Origin: Burkholderiales bacterium UBA4657
GTDB lineage: Bacteria > Pseudomonadota > Gammaproteobacteria > Burkholderiales > Burkholderiaceae_E
Reading direction: 5' to 3'
Length of the DNA stretch: 64,000 nucleotides
Assembly: GCA_002405475.1 (NCBI GenBank)
Contig: DHLX01000023.1
Location: 48,136-112,135 of the forward strand
The number at the start of each line of letters is the position of its first letter. Within the stretch, counting starts at the first letter, position 1. Shown here piece by piece: positions 1-9,387 of the stretch. The translations under genes and the position numbers were made by a program. Under the pieces are notes generated by a model. It ran no database searches and was not told the DNA's origin. It saw only the letters and a list, made by a program, of their open reading frames with translations.

Positions 1-576
1 GCACCATTCAGTCTGGAAGATTTCAATGCCTGGAAAGAAGAAGATCGGCCTCAGGCCATAGTGGTTTTGGGAGGTGGACGTAATCGATCGGCATATGAGC
101 GGCCGGGCGGCGAGGATGTATCTTCCCCTACCCTTGCCCGGATTCGCTATGCCGCAGTTTTGTATCGTGCGACCCGATTGCCCTTGATGACAACCGGAGG
201 TAAGCCCACTGGAGGTAAACTCGCTGAAGCGGTATTGATGGCTGAAGTGCTGGAACAGGAATTTAAAGTCCCGGTATTACTGGTTGAGAGCCAGTCTCTG
301 AATACCACACAAAACGCTGTTTTTTCGCGGCCTCTGCTCAGTGCTGCGCGAGTGGATAGGATTTTGCTGGTCACCGACGCGTTTCATATGCGCCGCGCGC
401 GCATGGAATTCAGAAATGCTGGCCTTCAGGTCATACCCGCACCCATGGGATTTCGCGGCCTGGAATCTGGCGACCCGAAAAATTATTTGCCCACTGCCCG
501 AGGCTTGATGCTGTCGAGTGAGGCCTTGCGTGAATGGCTCGGAATAGCCGTATTCACGCTGCGGCGCAGCATTTAG
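1..576 (+). CDS. YdcF/DUF218-family envelope protein, 5' end cut off
   Basis: The reading frame is open from the first base of the window, so the true start lies upstream; the ATG-less stretch before residue VVLGGGR already reads as family sequence (QAIVVLGGG). DUF218 (YdcF/SanA/ElyC) proteins carry this N-terminal beta strand and Gly loop, then an ES.S.NT..NA motif and an ILLVTD.FHMRRA motif, all visible here. Members are usually membrane-anchored and several act in envelope or undecaprenyl-phosphate homeostasis, but the exact reaction is not settled. The N-terminal membrane segment expected in this family would be outside the window. The C-terminus ends normally in an RRSI tail. Confidence 0.85.
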   Translation, partial: APFSLEDFNAWKEEDRPQAIVVLGGGRNRSAYERPGGEDVSSPTLARIRYAAVLYRATRLPLMTTGGKPTGGKLAEAVLMAEVLEQEFKVPVLLVESQSLNTTQNAVFSRPLLSAARVDRILLVTDAFHMRRARMEFRNAGLQVIPAPMGFRGLESGDPKNYLPTARGLMLSSEALREWLGIAVFTLRRSI

Positions 577-694
577 CGCTGGTCCTAATCAGGGTTCTGA
601 CTTCGTATTGCACCGTTATCAGGCTAAGATGCAACTTTTCGTGCAGTAGCGGAGTCATTGGCTAGTTAAGTCTTCATCAACAGAGAGGAAAAAA

Positions 695-1594
695 ATGCGG
701 TCATTACGTTTACCTGCGCTTGGCGCTGCAATACTTGGCATCAGCTTACTTGCAGCAAGTTTATCCCTGCATGCTCAAACGCAAACCAAGTGTACGTACA
801 AGCCCTCGGTCGGTCAGGCCGGCAAGGATGTGATCTGGGTTCCAACACCAGACAGCGTTGTAGACCGCATGTTGCGCATGGCTGAGGTAAGCGCCAACGA
901 TTATGTGATTGATCTGGGCTCTGGCGATGGCAAAATTGTGATTTATGCTGCGCAAAGATTCAAGGCTAGAGGCCAAGGGATTGAATACAACCCGGATATG
1001 GTCGATCTGTCACGCTGTCTGGCACGAGAAGCCAAGTTGACCGACGTTGTACGTTTTGATCAGGGCGATATTTTCAAGAGCGATTTTACCCAGGCCAGTG
1101 TCATCACCATGTATCTGTTGCCTTCACTCAACCTGAAATTGCGTCCCATCCTGTTTCAAAAAATGAAACCGGGTACACGCGTGGTATCGCATCAGTTCAC
1201 AATGGGCGATTGGCAACCCGATGAGACTTCGGTAGTGGAGGGTCGATCGAGTTATTTTTGGGTGATTCCTGCCAACGCAGGGGGCAGCTGGCGTATGAAT
1301 TGGGGTACCGGGCGCGGCGAGGCTGGCGGTGACTTGAGTATTGATCAGACCTTTCAGAAGATTGAGGGAAAAATACGCTTTGGGGTCATAGAAGCCACCT
1401 TGCGTGAACCCAGATTACGTGGTGAAAACATCAGTTTTGACATGATGGACGAACAAGGCGTACTACGTACTTTCACCGGGCGAATTCGCGATAACCGCAT
1501 GGAAGGAACAGCGACAGGACCCAATAACAGTACCATTGTATTCACAGCGGTACGAAATGGTCCGCCGCCACCGATTCGTGGCGTGAGCGAGTAA
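695..1594 (+). CDS. Exported class I SAM-methyltransferase-like protein
   Basis: A 299-residue protein. Residues 1-28 form a Sec signal peptide (basic MRSLR, hydrophobic core, HAQ cleavage region). After it comes a Rossmann methyltransferase fold: VIDLGSGDGK is motif I (SAM binding), GIEYNP is the motif II acid, and a DQGDIF segment follows. The C-terminal third is a separate beta-rich region without a recognised family. A good ribosome site (agaggaa) precedes the ATG. A permease gene follows by 21 bp, so the two are probably co-transcribed. A SAM enzyme outside the cytoplasm is odd because SAM is cytosolic; the protein may use another ligand or be retained at the membrane. The substrate is unknown. 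Confidence 0.8.
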   Translation: MRSLRLPALGAAILGISLLAASLSLHAQTQTKCTYKPSVGQAGKDVIWVPTPDSVVDRMLRMAEVSANDYVIDLGSGDGKIVIYAAQRFKARGQGIEYNPDMVDLSRCLAREAKLTDVVRFDQGDIFKSDFTQASVITMYLLPSLNLKLRPILFQKMKPGTRVVSHQFTMGDWQPDETSVVEGRSSYFWVIPANAGGSWRMNWGTGRGEAGGDLSIDQTFQKIEGKIRFGVIEATLREPRLRGENISFDMMDEQGVLRTFTGRIRDNRMEGTATGPNNSTIVFTAVRNGPPPPIRGVSE

Positions 1595-1615
1595 CTTTCA
1601 GCACTGGATAATCTT

Positions 1616-3019
1616 ATGTCAGCCGCCCCGAATGCGGCTGGAGTGCCAGTGCGCTCCAGTCCCCACGAGACCCTGGGTCTTAAAGAGGCTATCGCCATCA
1701 TTGTTGGTATCGTTATAGGTGCCGGTATTTTCAAGGCGCCTTCGCTGGTGGCCAATTTTGCCGGTAGTGAAGTCTGGATGTTTGCTGTCTGGATAGCCGG
1801 CGGCATCATTTCCCTGATTGGCGCCCTTTGTTACGCCGAGTTGGCAACGGCCTACCCGAATGCTGGAGGCGACTACCATTTTTTGCGCCGTGCCTATGGT
1901 CGCAGTGTTTCTTTTTTGTTTGCCTGGGCACGCTTTTCGGTCATTACGACTGGCTCCATAGCCTTGCTGGGTTTTGTCTTTGGCGACTATACGGCACAAC
2001 TCCTGCCCTTGGGTACGGCCTATGATGCCGCGATTTATGCGGCGCTGGCAATTGCAGTGCTGACCTGGGTCAATGTACGTGGCATACGTGCCGGGGCTGC
2101 GACCCAGACCTGGCTCACGGTACTGGAAGTCAGCGGTCTGGTACTGATTATTTTCGCGGGTCTGTTTTTGGTCACCAATGGTAATAGTGCGCCAGTAGCA
2201 GCGGCCGCTGCAACGACAACCAGCAGTACTACCGGTATTCCTCCCATGATCGGTTTGGCCATGGTATTCGTATTACTCACCTTTGGCGGCTGGAATGAAG
2301 CGGCTTACATTAGTGCCGAGCTGAAAGATGAGAAACGCAATATGGTCAAGGCACTGATCTGGTCAATCGTATTGATTACCGCCTTATATCTGCTGGTGGT
2401 CTGGGCTTATTGGCATGGCCTGGGTTTACAGGGCATGGCCAAGTCCAAGGCTGTCGCAGCCGATCTGTTGAATGTGGCTTTCGGACCAGTGGGTGAAAAA
2501 CTGATGTCGGTCATGGTGGCGGTGGCTGCCCTGACCTCGATTAATGCCACCATGATCGTGGGAGCGCGTACCAATTACGCTTTGGGTCGCGACTGGCCGG
2601 TATTGGGACGTTTGGGCGAATGGGATGAGCGGCGCGAAGCTCCGATAGTGGCCGTTTATGTTCAAAGTGCCGCAGCTTTGGTCCTGGTACTCATCGGCGC
2701 TACGGCCACTCTGGGCGGTGGGTTCAAATCGATGGTTGAATTTACCGCCCCGGTATTCTGGTTATTCTTTTTGTTGTCGGGCATTTCCATTTTCATCCTG
2801 CGGCGTAAAGAACCGGATACGCCACGTCCGTTCAAGGTGCCTTTGTATCCACTGACGCCGCTCGTTTTCTGTTCGGTTTGTGTCTATATGCTTTGGTCCA
2901 GCCTGAACTATGTTTATAACAACGAATTGGGTGGGCTGAATGCGGCCTGGATCGGGGTGCTGGTGCTGGCGCTTGGGGGGCTGGTTTTACTGTTGCTACC
3001 GAAGCGTCCGGCAGTTTAG
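1616..3019 (+). CDS. APC-family amino acid permease
   Basis: A 467-residue polytopic inner-membrane protein with about 12 hydrophobic segments. The N-terminal half has the APC signature: GIVIGAGIF in the first helix and CYAELATAYPNAGGDY around helices 2-3. The sequence is typical of proton-coupled amino acid or polyamine transporters; the substrate cannot be assigned. There is a low-complexity Ala/Thr loop around residue 195. The stop codon overlaps the end of the convergent glutamate racemase gene by 4 bp. It starts 21 bp after the methyltransferase-like gene, so it is probably in the same transcript. Confidence 0.85.
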   Translation: MSAAPNAAGVPVRSSPHETLGLKEAIAIIVGIVIGAGIFKAPSLVANFAGSEVWMFAVWIAGGIISLIGALCYAELATAYPNAGGDYHFLRRAYGRSVSFLFAWARFSVITTGSIALLGFVFGDYTAQLLPLGTAYDAAIYAALAIAVLTWVNVRGIRAGAATQTWLTVLEVSGLVLIIFAGLFLVTNGNSAPVAAAAATTTSSTTGIPPMIGLAMVFVLLTFGGWNEAAYISAELKDEKRNMVKALIWSIVLITALYLLVVWAYWHGLGLQGMAKSKAVAADLLNVAFGPVGEKLMSVMVAVAALTSINATMIVGARTNYALGRDWPVLGRLGEWDERREAPIVAVYVQSAAALVLVLIGATATLGGGFKSMVEFTAPVFWLFFLLSGISIFILRRKEPDTPRPFKVPLYPLTPLVFCSVCVYMLWSSLNYVYNNELGGLNAAWIGVLVLALGGLVLLLLPKRPAV

Positions 3020-3843
3020 GACAGGCTCTCGACAAATGCCTGAGACAGGAGCCTTTGCGCCAGGCGCTGCAAAGGCTCCAGGGTTCCGCTCGTCACCAGC
3101 CGGATAGTGGGCGCGTTCAGGTGGTACACACGCAAACTGCTTTCGTTCCGTAACCGGCGCTCAAGCTGGCGTGCTATCGCGGGTGCGGTGTCGATGATTT
3201 GTACGGTAGGCGCAGCGGCTTGAATCAGGCTTTGTAAAAACGGGTAATGGGTACAACCCAGCACCAGGGTATCAGGGGCTGGCGCAGTAGCCGGATCAAG
3301 CAAGGGCTGTAAAGCCTGCGCGACCAGCGCTTCTACTTTGTCACCCTCTAGTTCTCCGCGCTCGACACATTCGACCCAGCCCGTGCCTGGTGCGGTCAGA
3401 AAGCGGGTGTTCGGGGACAGCGCTTGTACCTGTTGCATGAGTCGTGCGAAACGTTCGCTGCTCAAAGTACTGGGCGTGGCCAGTACACCAATGACATGAT
3501 TGCGTGAGACTTCCAGTGCCGGTTTCAAGCCTGGTTCGACCCCGACGATGGGCAGAGTCGGATAGCGTTCGCGCAAGGTACGTGCCGCCACTGCGGTGGC
3601 AGTATTGCAGGCAACGACAATGGCCTTGACGCCTTGGCTTTGCAGCCACGCGCCAATCCATACACTGCGTTCGCGAATATACTCATCTGACTTGTCGCCA
3701 TAGGGCGCATAACCCGAATCGGCCAGGTAGAGCAGATTTTCGTGCGGTAGCTGCGCCTGTACCGCGCGCAACACCGACAAGCCACCCAGGCCGGAATCAA
3801 AGACCCCAATGGGGGCATTATCGGAGGAAGGCATCAGACCCAA
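3016..3843 (-). CDS. murI: Glutamate racemase
   Basis: Converts L-glutamate to D-glutamate for peptidoglycan synthesis in the cytoplasm. The 275-residue length is usual. Seen in the sequence: the N-terminal GVFDSGLGGLSV motif, the first catalytic cysteine in VACNTATA (about residue 79) and the second in LGCTHYPF in the C-terminal half. The start lies 9 bp after the fumarase stop, so the two genes are probably co-transcribed. A start at the second Met (MPSSDN, three codons in) is equally possible. The 3' end overlaps the convergent permease by 4 bp. Confidence 0.95.
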   Translation of the reverse strand: MGLMPSSDNAPIGVFDSGLGGLSVLRAVQAQLPHENLLYLADSGYAPYGDKSDEYIRERSVWIGAWLQSQGVKAIVVACNTATAVAARTLRERYPTLPIVGVEPGLKPALEVSRNHVIGVLATPSTLSSERFARLMQQVQALSPNTRFLTAPGTGWVECVERGELEGDKVEALVAQALQPLLDPATAPAPDTLVLGCTHYPFLQSLIQAAAPTVQIIDTAPAIARQLERRLRNESSLRVYHLNAPTIRLVTSGTLEPLQRLAQRLLSQAFVESLS

Positions 3844-3852
3844 CGGCTTTCT

Positions 3853-5367
3853 TTAAACCGTCGCTGCCAATTTTTCTATTTTTATTTTCCATTCCTTCGG
3901 CCCGGCCTCATGCACGCTGGTGCCCTGGGCATCCACCGCCACGGTCACTGGCATGTCCCTGACTTCAAATTCATAAATGGCTTCCATACCCAGGTCTTCA
4001 AAAGCGACAACTTTGGCACTGCGTATGGCCTTGCTGACCAGGTAAGCAGCCCCGCCGACTGCCATCAAGTAGGCGCGCTGGTGGCGTTTGATCGACTCTA
4101 TGGCCTGCGGTCCGCGCTCGCTTTTGCCGATCATGGCCAGCAACCCGGTACCGAGCATGGCATCGGTAAATTTGTCCATGCGCGTCGCAGTGGTAGGCCC
4201 GGCTGGCCCCACCACTTCATCGCGTACCGGATCGACCGGGCCGACGTAATAAATGACACGGCCAGCAAAATCGACCGGCAGCTTTTCTCCCTTGGCTAGC
4301 ATGTCGGCAATGCGTTTGTGGGCGGCGTCCCGTCCGGTCAGCATTTTTCCATTCAGCAACAAGGTTTGCCCTGGTTTCCATGCCGCCACCTGCGCTGCGG
4401 TCAGGGTGTCGAGGTTCACACGTTGCGAGGTCTCGGTATTGGCGGTCCAGGTCACTTTCGGCCAGTCGTCAAGCGATGGGGGCTCGAGTTGTGCCGGACC
4501 GGAGCCATCAAGCACAAAATGGGCATGGCGTGTCGCAGCACAATTGGGAATCATGGCCACTGGCAGGTTGGCAGCATGGGTCGGGTAGTCGAGAATTTTG
4601 ACATCCAGCACGGTCGTCAGACCACCCAGACCTTGTGCGCCGATACCCAGGGCATTCACCTTGCGGTACAGCTCGATGCGTAATTCTTCCAGCTTGTTGC
4701 TGGGCCCACGTGCGATCAGTTCGGCCATATCTATCGGAGCCATGAGCGACTCTTTAGCCAATAACATGGCTTTTTCTGGCGTACCTCCTATGCCTATCCC
4801 GAGCATCCCGGGCGGGCACCATCCTGCCCCCATGCTGGGAACCGTTTTCACCACCCAGTCAACCACCGAATCGCTGGGGTTGAGCATGGCAAACTTGGCC
4901 TTGGCCTCCGAGCCACCGCCCTTGGCAGCAACGATGACTTCGACTTCATCACCCGACACCATTTCGTAGTGAATGACAGCAGGGGTATTATCTTTGGTAT
5001 TTTTTCGACCAAAAGCCGGGTCGGTCAGCACCGAGGCACGCAACAGATTGTCCTTGAAGTTGTAAGCCCGTCTGACACCTTCATTGACCATATCACCGAT
5101 GCTCATATTGCCGTTCCAGCGCACGTGCATACCAATTTTCAGAAAAACGGTAGCAATACCCGTGTCCTGGCAGATCGGGCGTTTACCCTCGGCGCTCATA
5201 CGCGAATTGGTCAGGATCTGAGCGATCGCATCACGCGCTGCCGGACTTTGCTCACGTTCGTAAGCCGCTCCAAGCGCACGAATATAGTCGAGGGGATGAT
5301 AGTAGCTGATGAACTGAAACGCATCGGCGATGGACTGAATAAAATCATCTTGCTGAATAGTGGTCAT
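3853..5367 (-). CDS. fumA: Class I fumarate hydratase (iron-sulfur)
   Basis: Interconverts fumarate and malate in the TCA cycle using an oxygen-sensitive [4Fe-4S] cluster. Cluster cysteines expected in the family are visible in PICQDTG (about residue 66), GWCPPGM and PNCAATRH. I placed the start at MTTIQQDD, giving 504 residues, close to the family's usual length. The frame stays open 30 codons further upstream, but that would run into the upstream UPF0114 gene and the added residues do not look like fumarase. Only 9 bp separate it from murI downstream and 16 bp from the gene upstream, so the three form a likely operon. Confidence 0.94.
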   Translation of the reverse strand: MTTIQQDDFIQSIADAFQFISYYHPLDYIRALGAAYEREQSPAARDAIAQILTNSRMSAEGKRPICQDTGIATVFLKIGMHVRWNGNMSIGDMVNEGVRRAYNFKDNLLRASVLTDPAFGRKNTKDNTPAVIHYEMVSGDEVEVIVAAKGGGSEAKAKFAMLNPSDSVVDWVVKTVPSMGAGWCPPGMLGIGIGGTPEKAMLLAKESLMAPIDMAELIARGPSNKLEELRIELYRKVNALGIGAQGLGGLTTVLDVKILDYPTHAANLPVAMIPNCAATRHAHFVLDGSGPAQLEPPSLDDWPKVTWTANTETSQRVNLDTLTAAQVAAWKPGQTLLLNGKMLTGRDAAHKRIADMLAKGEKLPVDFAGRVIYYVGPVDPVRDEVVGPAGPTTATRMDKFTDAMLGTGLLAMIGKSERGPQAIESIKRHQRAYLMAVGGAAYLVSKAIRSAKVVAFEDLGMEAIYEFEVRDMPVTVAVDAQGTSVHEAGPKEWKIKIEKLAATV

Positions 5368-5383
5368 GGTGCGCTCGCAGAAT

Positions 5384-5986
5384 TTATTGGGGTTTGAAGT
5401 TATGGCTGATGATTCTATCGGCATAGGCAATCGCCAATGCCGAGAATAAAAACGCAATATGAATCAGAGTTTGCCAGATTAACACCTTGGTGTCGTAGTT
5501 GGCAGCATTGATAAAGGTCTTGAGCAGGTGGATGGAGGAGATGCCAATAATGGCGGTTGCCAGTTTTACTTTTAGAACCGAGGCATTGACATGGGACAGC
5601 CATTCGGGCTGGTCTGGGTGCCCTTCTATATTCAGGCGCGATACAAAAGTTTCATAGCCGCCAATAATGACCATGATCAGCAGGTTCGAGATCATGACGA
5701 CATCAATCAGCCCCAGCACCACCAGCATGATCAGGGTTTCATTCAGGCGTATTTGCAAGGCGCCACTAACGGCCTGGGCACATAGTTCTGCAGATGAAGT
5801 ATTGCAATATAAAGCGATGATGTCAGACTGGCTGCCCATGGCGCCCTTGATCAGGTGCACCAGTTCTATCCAGAAATGAAAAACATAGACGCATTGCGCC
5901 AAAATCAGCCCGATATACAAGGGCAGTTGCAGCCAGCGGCTCGCAAAAATCAGGCGTGGCAAAGGGGGAAGCGCTTTATTAGACAT
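5384..5986 (-). CDS. UPF0114 (YqhA-like) membrane protein
   Basis: A 200-residue inner-membrane protein with three to four hydrophobic segments (about residues 15-45, 75-110, 130-160, 165-190). It matches the TIGR00645/UPF0114 family by its RLIFASRWLQLPLYIGLI opening and the MISNLLIMVIIGGYE.FVS segment. The function of the family is not established. It is the first gene of the likely operon with fumarase and murI and is transcribed divergently from the acetyl-CoA synthetase gene. Confidence 0.88.
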   Translation of the reverse strand: MSNKALPPLPRLIFASRWLQLPLYIGLILAQCVYVFHFWIELVHLIKGAMGSQSDIIALYCNTSSAELCAQAVSGALQIRLNETLIMLVVLGLIDVVMISNLLIMVIIGGYETFVSRLNIEGHPDQPEWLSHVNASVLKVKLATAIIGISSIHLLKTFINAANYDTKVLIWQTLIHIAFLFSALAIAYADRIISHNFKPQ

Positions 5987-6156
5987 GAATGATGCACCGC
6001 AATAGTTGGTAAAAGTCCTATTTTATATTGGTTGCGCCGCAGCAATTTGCACTGAGTACTTGTCTTATGACTAATAGCGACGCAAACTACGTACGCGTGA
6101 AAAAAATAAAACGGTGCGATAACACGCCATGTGTGATTACAAACAGGAAGACAACT

Positions 6157-8124
6157 ATGGCATCGATAGAATCAGTACTGCAAGAAAACCGTTTATTTGC
6201 TCCTTCACAAGATCTGGTCAGTCAGGCTCGAATTTCCGGCATGGCGCAATACCAGGCCTTATGCGCAGAAGCGGAACGCGATTTTGAAGGTTTCTGGGCG
6301 CGGCTGGCGCGTGAGCATGTGGTGTGGAAGAAACCGTTTACCCAAACCCTCAATCAGACCACCCCACCTTTTTTCAAATGGTTTGAAGACGGTGTGCTCA
6401 ATGTTTCGTACAACTGTCTGGACAAACATCTGAGCAACGGCAATGCTGACAAGGTGGCAATCATTTTCGAGGCCGATGATGGTAAGGTCAGCCAGCATAC
6501 TTATCGTGATTTGTATCAACGCGTTTGCCAAATGGCCAATGCCATCAAGTCGCTAGGTTATAAAAAGGGTGAGCGCGCCATCATTTACATGCCCATGTCG
6601 GTTGAGGCCGTGGTGGCGATGCAAGCGTGCGCACGACTGGGTCTGATACATTCCGTCGTATTCGGGGGCTTCTCGGCCAAGAGCGTACAAGAGCGTATTG
6701 TCGATGCTGGTGCGACCCTGGTCATTACGGCAGACGAACAGGTGCGAGGCGGTAAGACCATTGCGCTCAAGCCGGCGGTGGATGAAGCCTTTTCTTTGGG
6801 TGGCTGCGAAGCGGTGCGTAAAGTCATTGTTTATCAACGTACTGGCGGCAAGGTGTCGTGGACCGAGGGGCGTGATGTCTGGTGGCATGAGGTATTGAAA
6901 GCACAGCCTATGGAATGCGAGCCCGAATGGGTCGAGGCTGAACACCCCCTGTTCATTTTGTATACCTCCGGTTCCACCGGTAAACCCAAGGGCGTACAGC
7001 ACAGTTCGGGCGGCTATATTTTATGGGCCAACCTGACCATGCAATGGACCTTTGACCTGAAGCCGAATGACATTTTCTGGTGTACCGCCGACGTCGGCTG
7101 GGTCACCGGCCATACCTATATTGCTTATGGACCGCTGGCTGCAGGTGCGACCCAGATTGTATTTGAAGGCGTACCTACCTACCCGGATGCAGGACGATTC
7201 TGGCGCATGATTCAGGATCACAAGGCTACTATTTTTTATACTGCCCCGACCGCCATTCGTTCGCTGATCAAAGCTGGGGGAGATCTTCCGAAGCAATATG
7301 ACCTGAGCAGTTTGCGTTTACTGGGTTCTGTCGGCGAACCGATTAACCCCGAAGCCTGGGTCTGGTATCACACCACAGTCGGCGGTTCGCGCTGCCCGAT
7401 AGTGGATACCTGGTGGCAAACCGAAACCGGTGGTCAGATGATTACCCCGCTACCGGGCGTACACGCCCTGAAACCGGGTTCCTGCACCATGCCCTTACCT
7501 GGAATTGCCGCCGCCATTGTCGATGAAACTGGCGCCGATGTTGAAAAAGGCAAGGGCGGCTTTCTGGTCATCAAAAAACCCTGGCCGTCAATGATACGCA
7601 CCATTTGGGGTGACCCGGAGCGTTTCAAGAAGAGCTATTACCCGGCAGATTTTCAGGGCAGGTATTACCTGGCCGGAGATGGTGCCAACGTCGATCTCGA
7701 TGGCTATTTCTGGATCATGGGACGTATTGACGATGTACTCAATGTTTCAGGACATCGGCTGGGTACCATGGAAATTGAGTCGGCACTGGTCGCCAATCCG
7801 AAAGTGGCTGAGGCCGCGGTGGTGGGCAAGCCTGACGATACAACCGGCGAGGCGGTTTGCGCTTTTGTGGTGCTGAAGCAGGCACGTCCTACCGGGGCCG
7901 AGGCGCAGGCACTGGCGAAAGAGCTGCGCGACTGGGTAGCCAAGGAAATCGGTCCGATTGCCAAACCCAAAGACATTCGTTTTGGAGACAATTTGCCCAA
8001 GACCCGTTCAGGAAAAATCATGCGCCGACTGCTGCGCGTGATTGCCAAGGGTGAAACCATTACACAGGACGTGACAACACTGGAAAACCCGGCTATTCTT
8101 GAGCAATTAAAAGAAAGTCAGTAA
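6157..8124 (+). CDS. acs: Acetyl-CoA synthetase (AMP-forming)
   Basis: Activates acetate to acetyl-CoA through acetyl-AMP. With the start at MASIES the product is 655 residues, the usual Acs length, and an aggaag ribosome site sits just upstream. The frame extends 43 codons further up, but that segment is unlike the family. Seen: adenylation P-loop YTSGSTGKPKG (about residue 270), WWQTETGG (about 420), and PKTRSGKIMRR near the C-terminus, whose Lys (about 620) is the residue acetylated in regulated Acs proteins. Propionyl-CoA synthetase is a close alternative, but the N-terminus (PPFFKWF.DG.LN.SYNCLD) is Acs-like. It leads the cluster that ends in a sodium:solute symporter. Confidence 0.93.
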   Translation: MASIESVLQENRLFAPSQDLVSQARISGMAQYQALCAEAERDFEGFWARLAREHVVWKKPFTQTLNQTTPPFFKWFEDGVLNVSYNCLDKHLSNGNADKVAIIFEADDGKVSQHTYRDLYQRVCQMANAIKSLGYKKGERAIIYMPMSVEAVVAMQACARLGLIHSVVFGGFSAKSVQERIVDAGATLVITADEQVRGGKTIALKPAVDEAFSLGGCEAVRKVIVYQRTGGKVSWTEGRDVWWHEVLKAQPMECEPEWVEAEHPLFILYTSGSTGKPKGVQHSSGGYILWANLTMQWTFDLKPNDIFWCTADVGWVTGHTYIAYGPLAAGATQIVFEGVPTYPDAGRFWRMIQDHKATIFYTAPTAIRSLIKAGGDLPKQYDLSSLRLLGSVGEPINPEAWVWYHTTVGGSRCPIVDTWWQTETGGQMITPLPGVHALKPGSCTMPLPGIAAAIVDETGADVEKGKGGFLVIKKPWPSMIRTIWGDPERFKKSYYPADFQGRYYLAGDGANVDLDGYFWIMGRIDDVLNVSGHRLGTMEIESALVANPKVAEAAVVGKPDDTTGEAVCAFVVLKQARPTGAEAQALAKELRDWVAKEIGPIAKPKDIRFGDNLPKTRSGKIMRRLLRVIAKGETITQDVTTLENPAILEQLKESQ

Positions 8125-8186
8125 TACGTAAATGGCACGATCATGAGGTCGCGCCACCGTTACTAGCTAAAACGTGGGGGCAAAGA

Positions 8187-8489
8187 GTGACGTTGTTAGT
8201 GGTCATCTTGAAAACGCTGGCTGAAATTTCCCTGATGCTGTTGCTTGGGCAGTTTATTCTGGCGTTATTGGCGGGTAGTCGCAGACAAGACAACGCAGTC
8301 TATCGCCTGTTTGAGATTGCCACCAGTCCAGTGGTCAAGGCCACGCGCGTCATCACGCCCAGAATTGTATTAGACCGGCACGTGCCTCTGGTTAGCTTTT
8401 TCCTGCTGATTATTCTCTGGTGCGCATTGACGGTGACCAAAATTTATCTGGTGCGAATAGCACCCATGACAGCGGCTACCGGGGGATAA
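8187..8489 (+). CDS. Small two-helix membrane protein, unknown function
   Basis: A 100-residue protein with a GTG start and a run of G six bases upstream as ribosome site. There is a long N-terminal hydrophobic segment (residues 2-30), a basic cytoplasmic-looking linker with SP.VKATRVITPR, and a second hydrophobic segment (residues 70-92). The layout resembles YggT-type small membrane proteins, but I cannot assign it. It lies between acs and a TPR gene (5 bp gap), inside the probable acetate uptake and activation operon, so a role linked to that module is possible. Confidence 0.7.
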   Translation: MTLLVVILKTLAEISLMLLLGQFILALLAGSRRQDNAVYRLFEIATSPVVKATRVITPRIVLDRHVPLVSFFLLIILWCALTVTKIYLVRIAPMTAATGG

Positions 8490-8494
8490 ACTGC

Positions 8495-9175
8495 ATGCGC
8501 AGCTTGAATAAATTATGGCTGCATTATCAGGCAAAAACTGCCTTGTTTTTCGGCAGGCAAGCGCGTGCCAGAGAACTGTATCAAGCGCTTGTGCAGCAGT
8601 TTCCAGCAGATATTCATGCTCGTATCTGCCTGGGTAATCTGGCAGCCAAGGCGGGCGACATGTCTCATGCCATGGCGCAATTTGAAGCGGTGGTCGCCAT
8701 TCGACCCCAAGATGCCGATGCCTTGTTCAATCTTGGCTATTTGCATGAGCAGCTACAACAGTATGAAATGGCACAAGGCTATTTTGAACAGGCGATAGCA
8801 ATCAATCCAAACCACGACCGTGCCTGGTACGGTCTGGGTCTGGCGCGCATACGCGCCGGGCAATTACAGTCAGCGATTGAAGCACTCAAAGAAAATACCC
8901 GAATACAGCCCATGAGTCCTTATGGCTGGTATCAACTGGCAATGACCTATCACCATCTGGGTGAGTCGTCCGAGGCTGGCAAGATACTCAAGCACTTGAA
9001 AAATTTCGAGCCAAAGTTCGCGGCTCAACTCGAACGTGATTTGCGTGAGGTGTCCCCTCAGTCAAGCAGCGTCGCTGGCGATGGCGTTCATCGCACACAA
9101 GTAAAAGCCAAGGAGACTCAACCATGCAACTCACAGAAAGACACCACGAGTACTGGCGCAAGAATTTGCGCCTGA
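8495..9175 (+). CDS. TPR-repeat protein
   Basis: A 226-residue protein from the start MRSLNKLW; the frame extends upstream into the preceding gene, but this ATG lies 5 bp after its stop. At least four tetratricopeptide units are visible: A.ELYQALVQQFPADIHAR, then MAQFEAVVAIRPQDADAL, AQGYFEQAIAINPNHDRAW and AIEALKENTRIQPMSPYGW, each with the usual small/large pattern. TPR arrays bind protein partners. The C-terminal 17 codons overlap the next gene (DUF4212) by 52 bp in another frame, suggesting translational coupling. The last residues look unstructured, as expected for an overlap tail. No signal peptide is seen. Confidence 0.85.
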   Translation: MRSLNKLWLHYQAKTALFFGRQARARELYQALVQQFPADIHARICLGNLAAKAGDMSHAMAQFEAVVAIRPQDADALFNLGYLHEQLQQYEMAQGYFEQAIAINPNHDRAWYGLGLARIRAGQLQSAIEALKENTRIQPMSPYGWYQLAMTYHHLGESSEAGKILKHLKNFEPKFAAQLERDLREVSPQSSSVAGDGVHRTQVKAKETQPCNSQKDTTSTGARICA

Positions 9176-9387
9176 CTTCGGTCTTGCTGGCAATCTGGTT
9201 TGTTGTCACGTTCGTCATGGCATTTTTTGCCCGCGAACTGGCCACAATCAATTTTTTCGGCTGGCCGTTTTCGTTTTATATGGCAGCACAGGGTTCGCTG
9301 ATTGTTTATGTGGTCATCATCTGGTACTACGCCAGAGCCATGCGTAAACTGGACGAAGAATATGGCGTAGCCGAAGGAGATGAATAA
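9124..9387 (+). CDS. DUF4212 small subunit of a sodium:solute symporter
   Basis: An 87-residue protein with two hydrophobic helices (about residues 18-38 and 48-70) and the family motif YW..NLRLT at the start, with FFGWPFSFYMAAQGS in the second helix. DUF4212 genes sit directly before VC_2705-type sodium:solute symporters and are regarded as their small subunit. Here the stop TAA shares one base with the ATG of the symporter gene (TAATG), so the two are tightly coupled. Confidence 0.92.
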   Translation: MQLTERHHEYWRKNLRLTSVLLAIWFVVTFVMAFFARELATINFFGWPFSFYMAAQGSLIVYVVIIWYYARAMRKLDEEYGVAEGDE

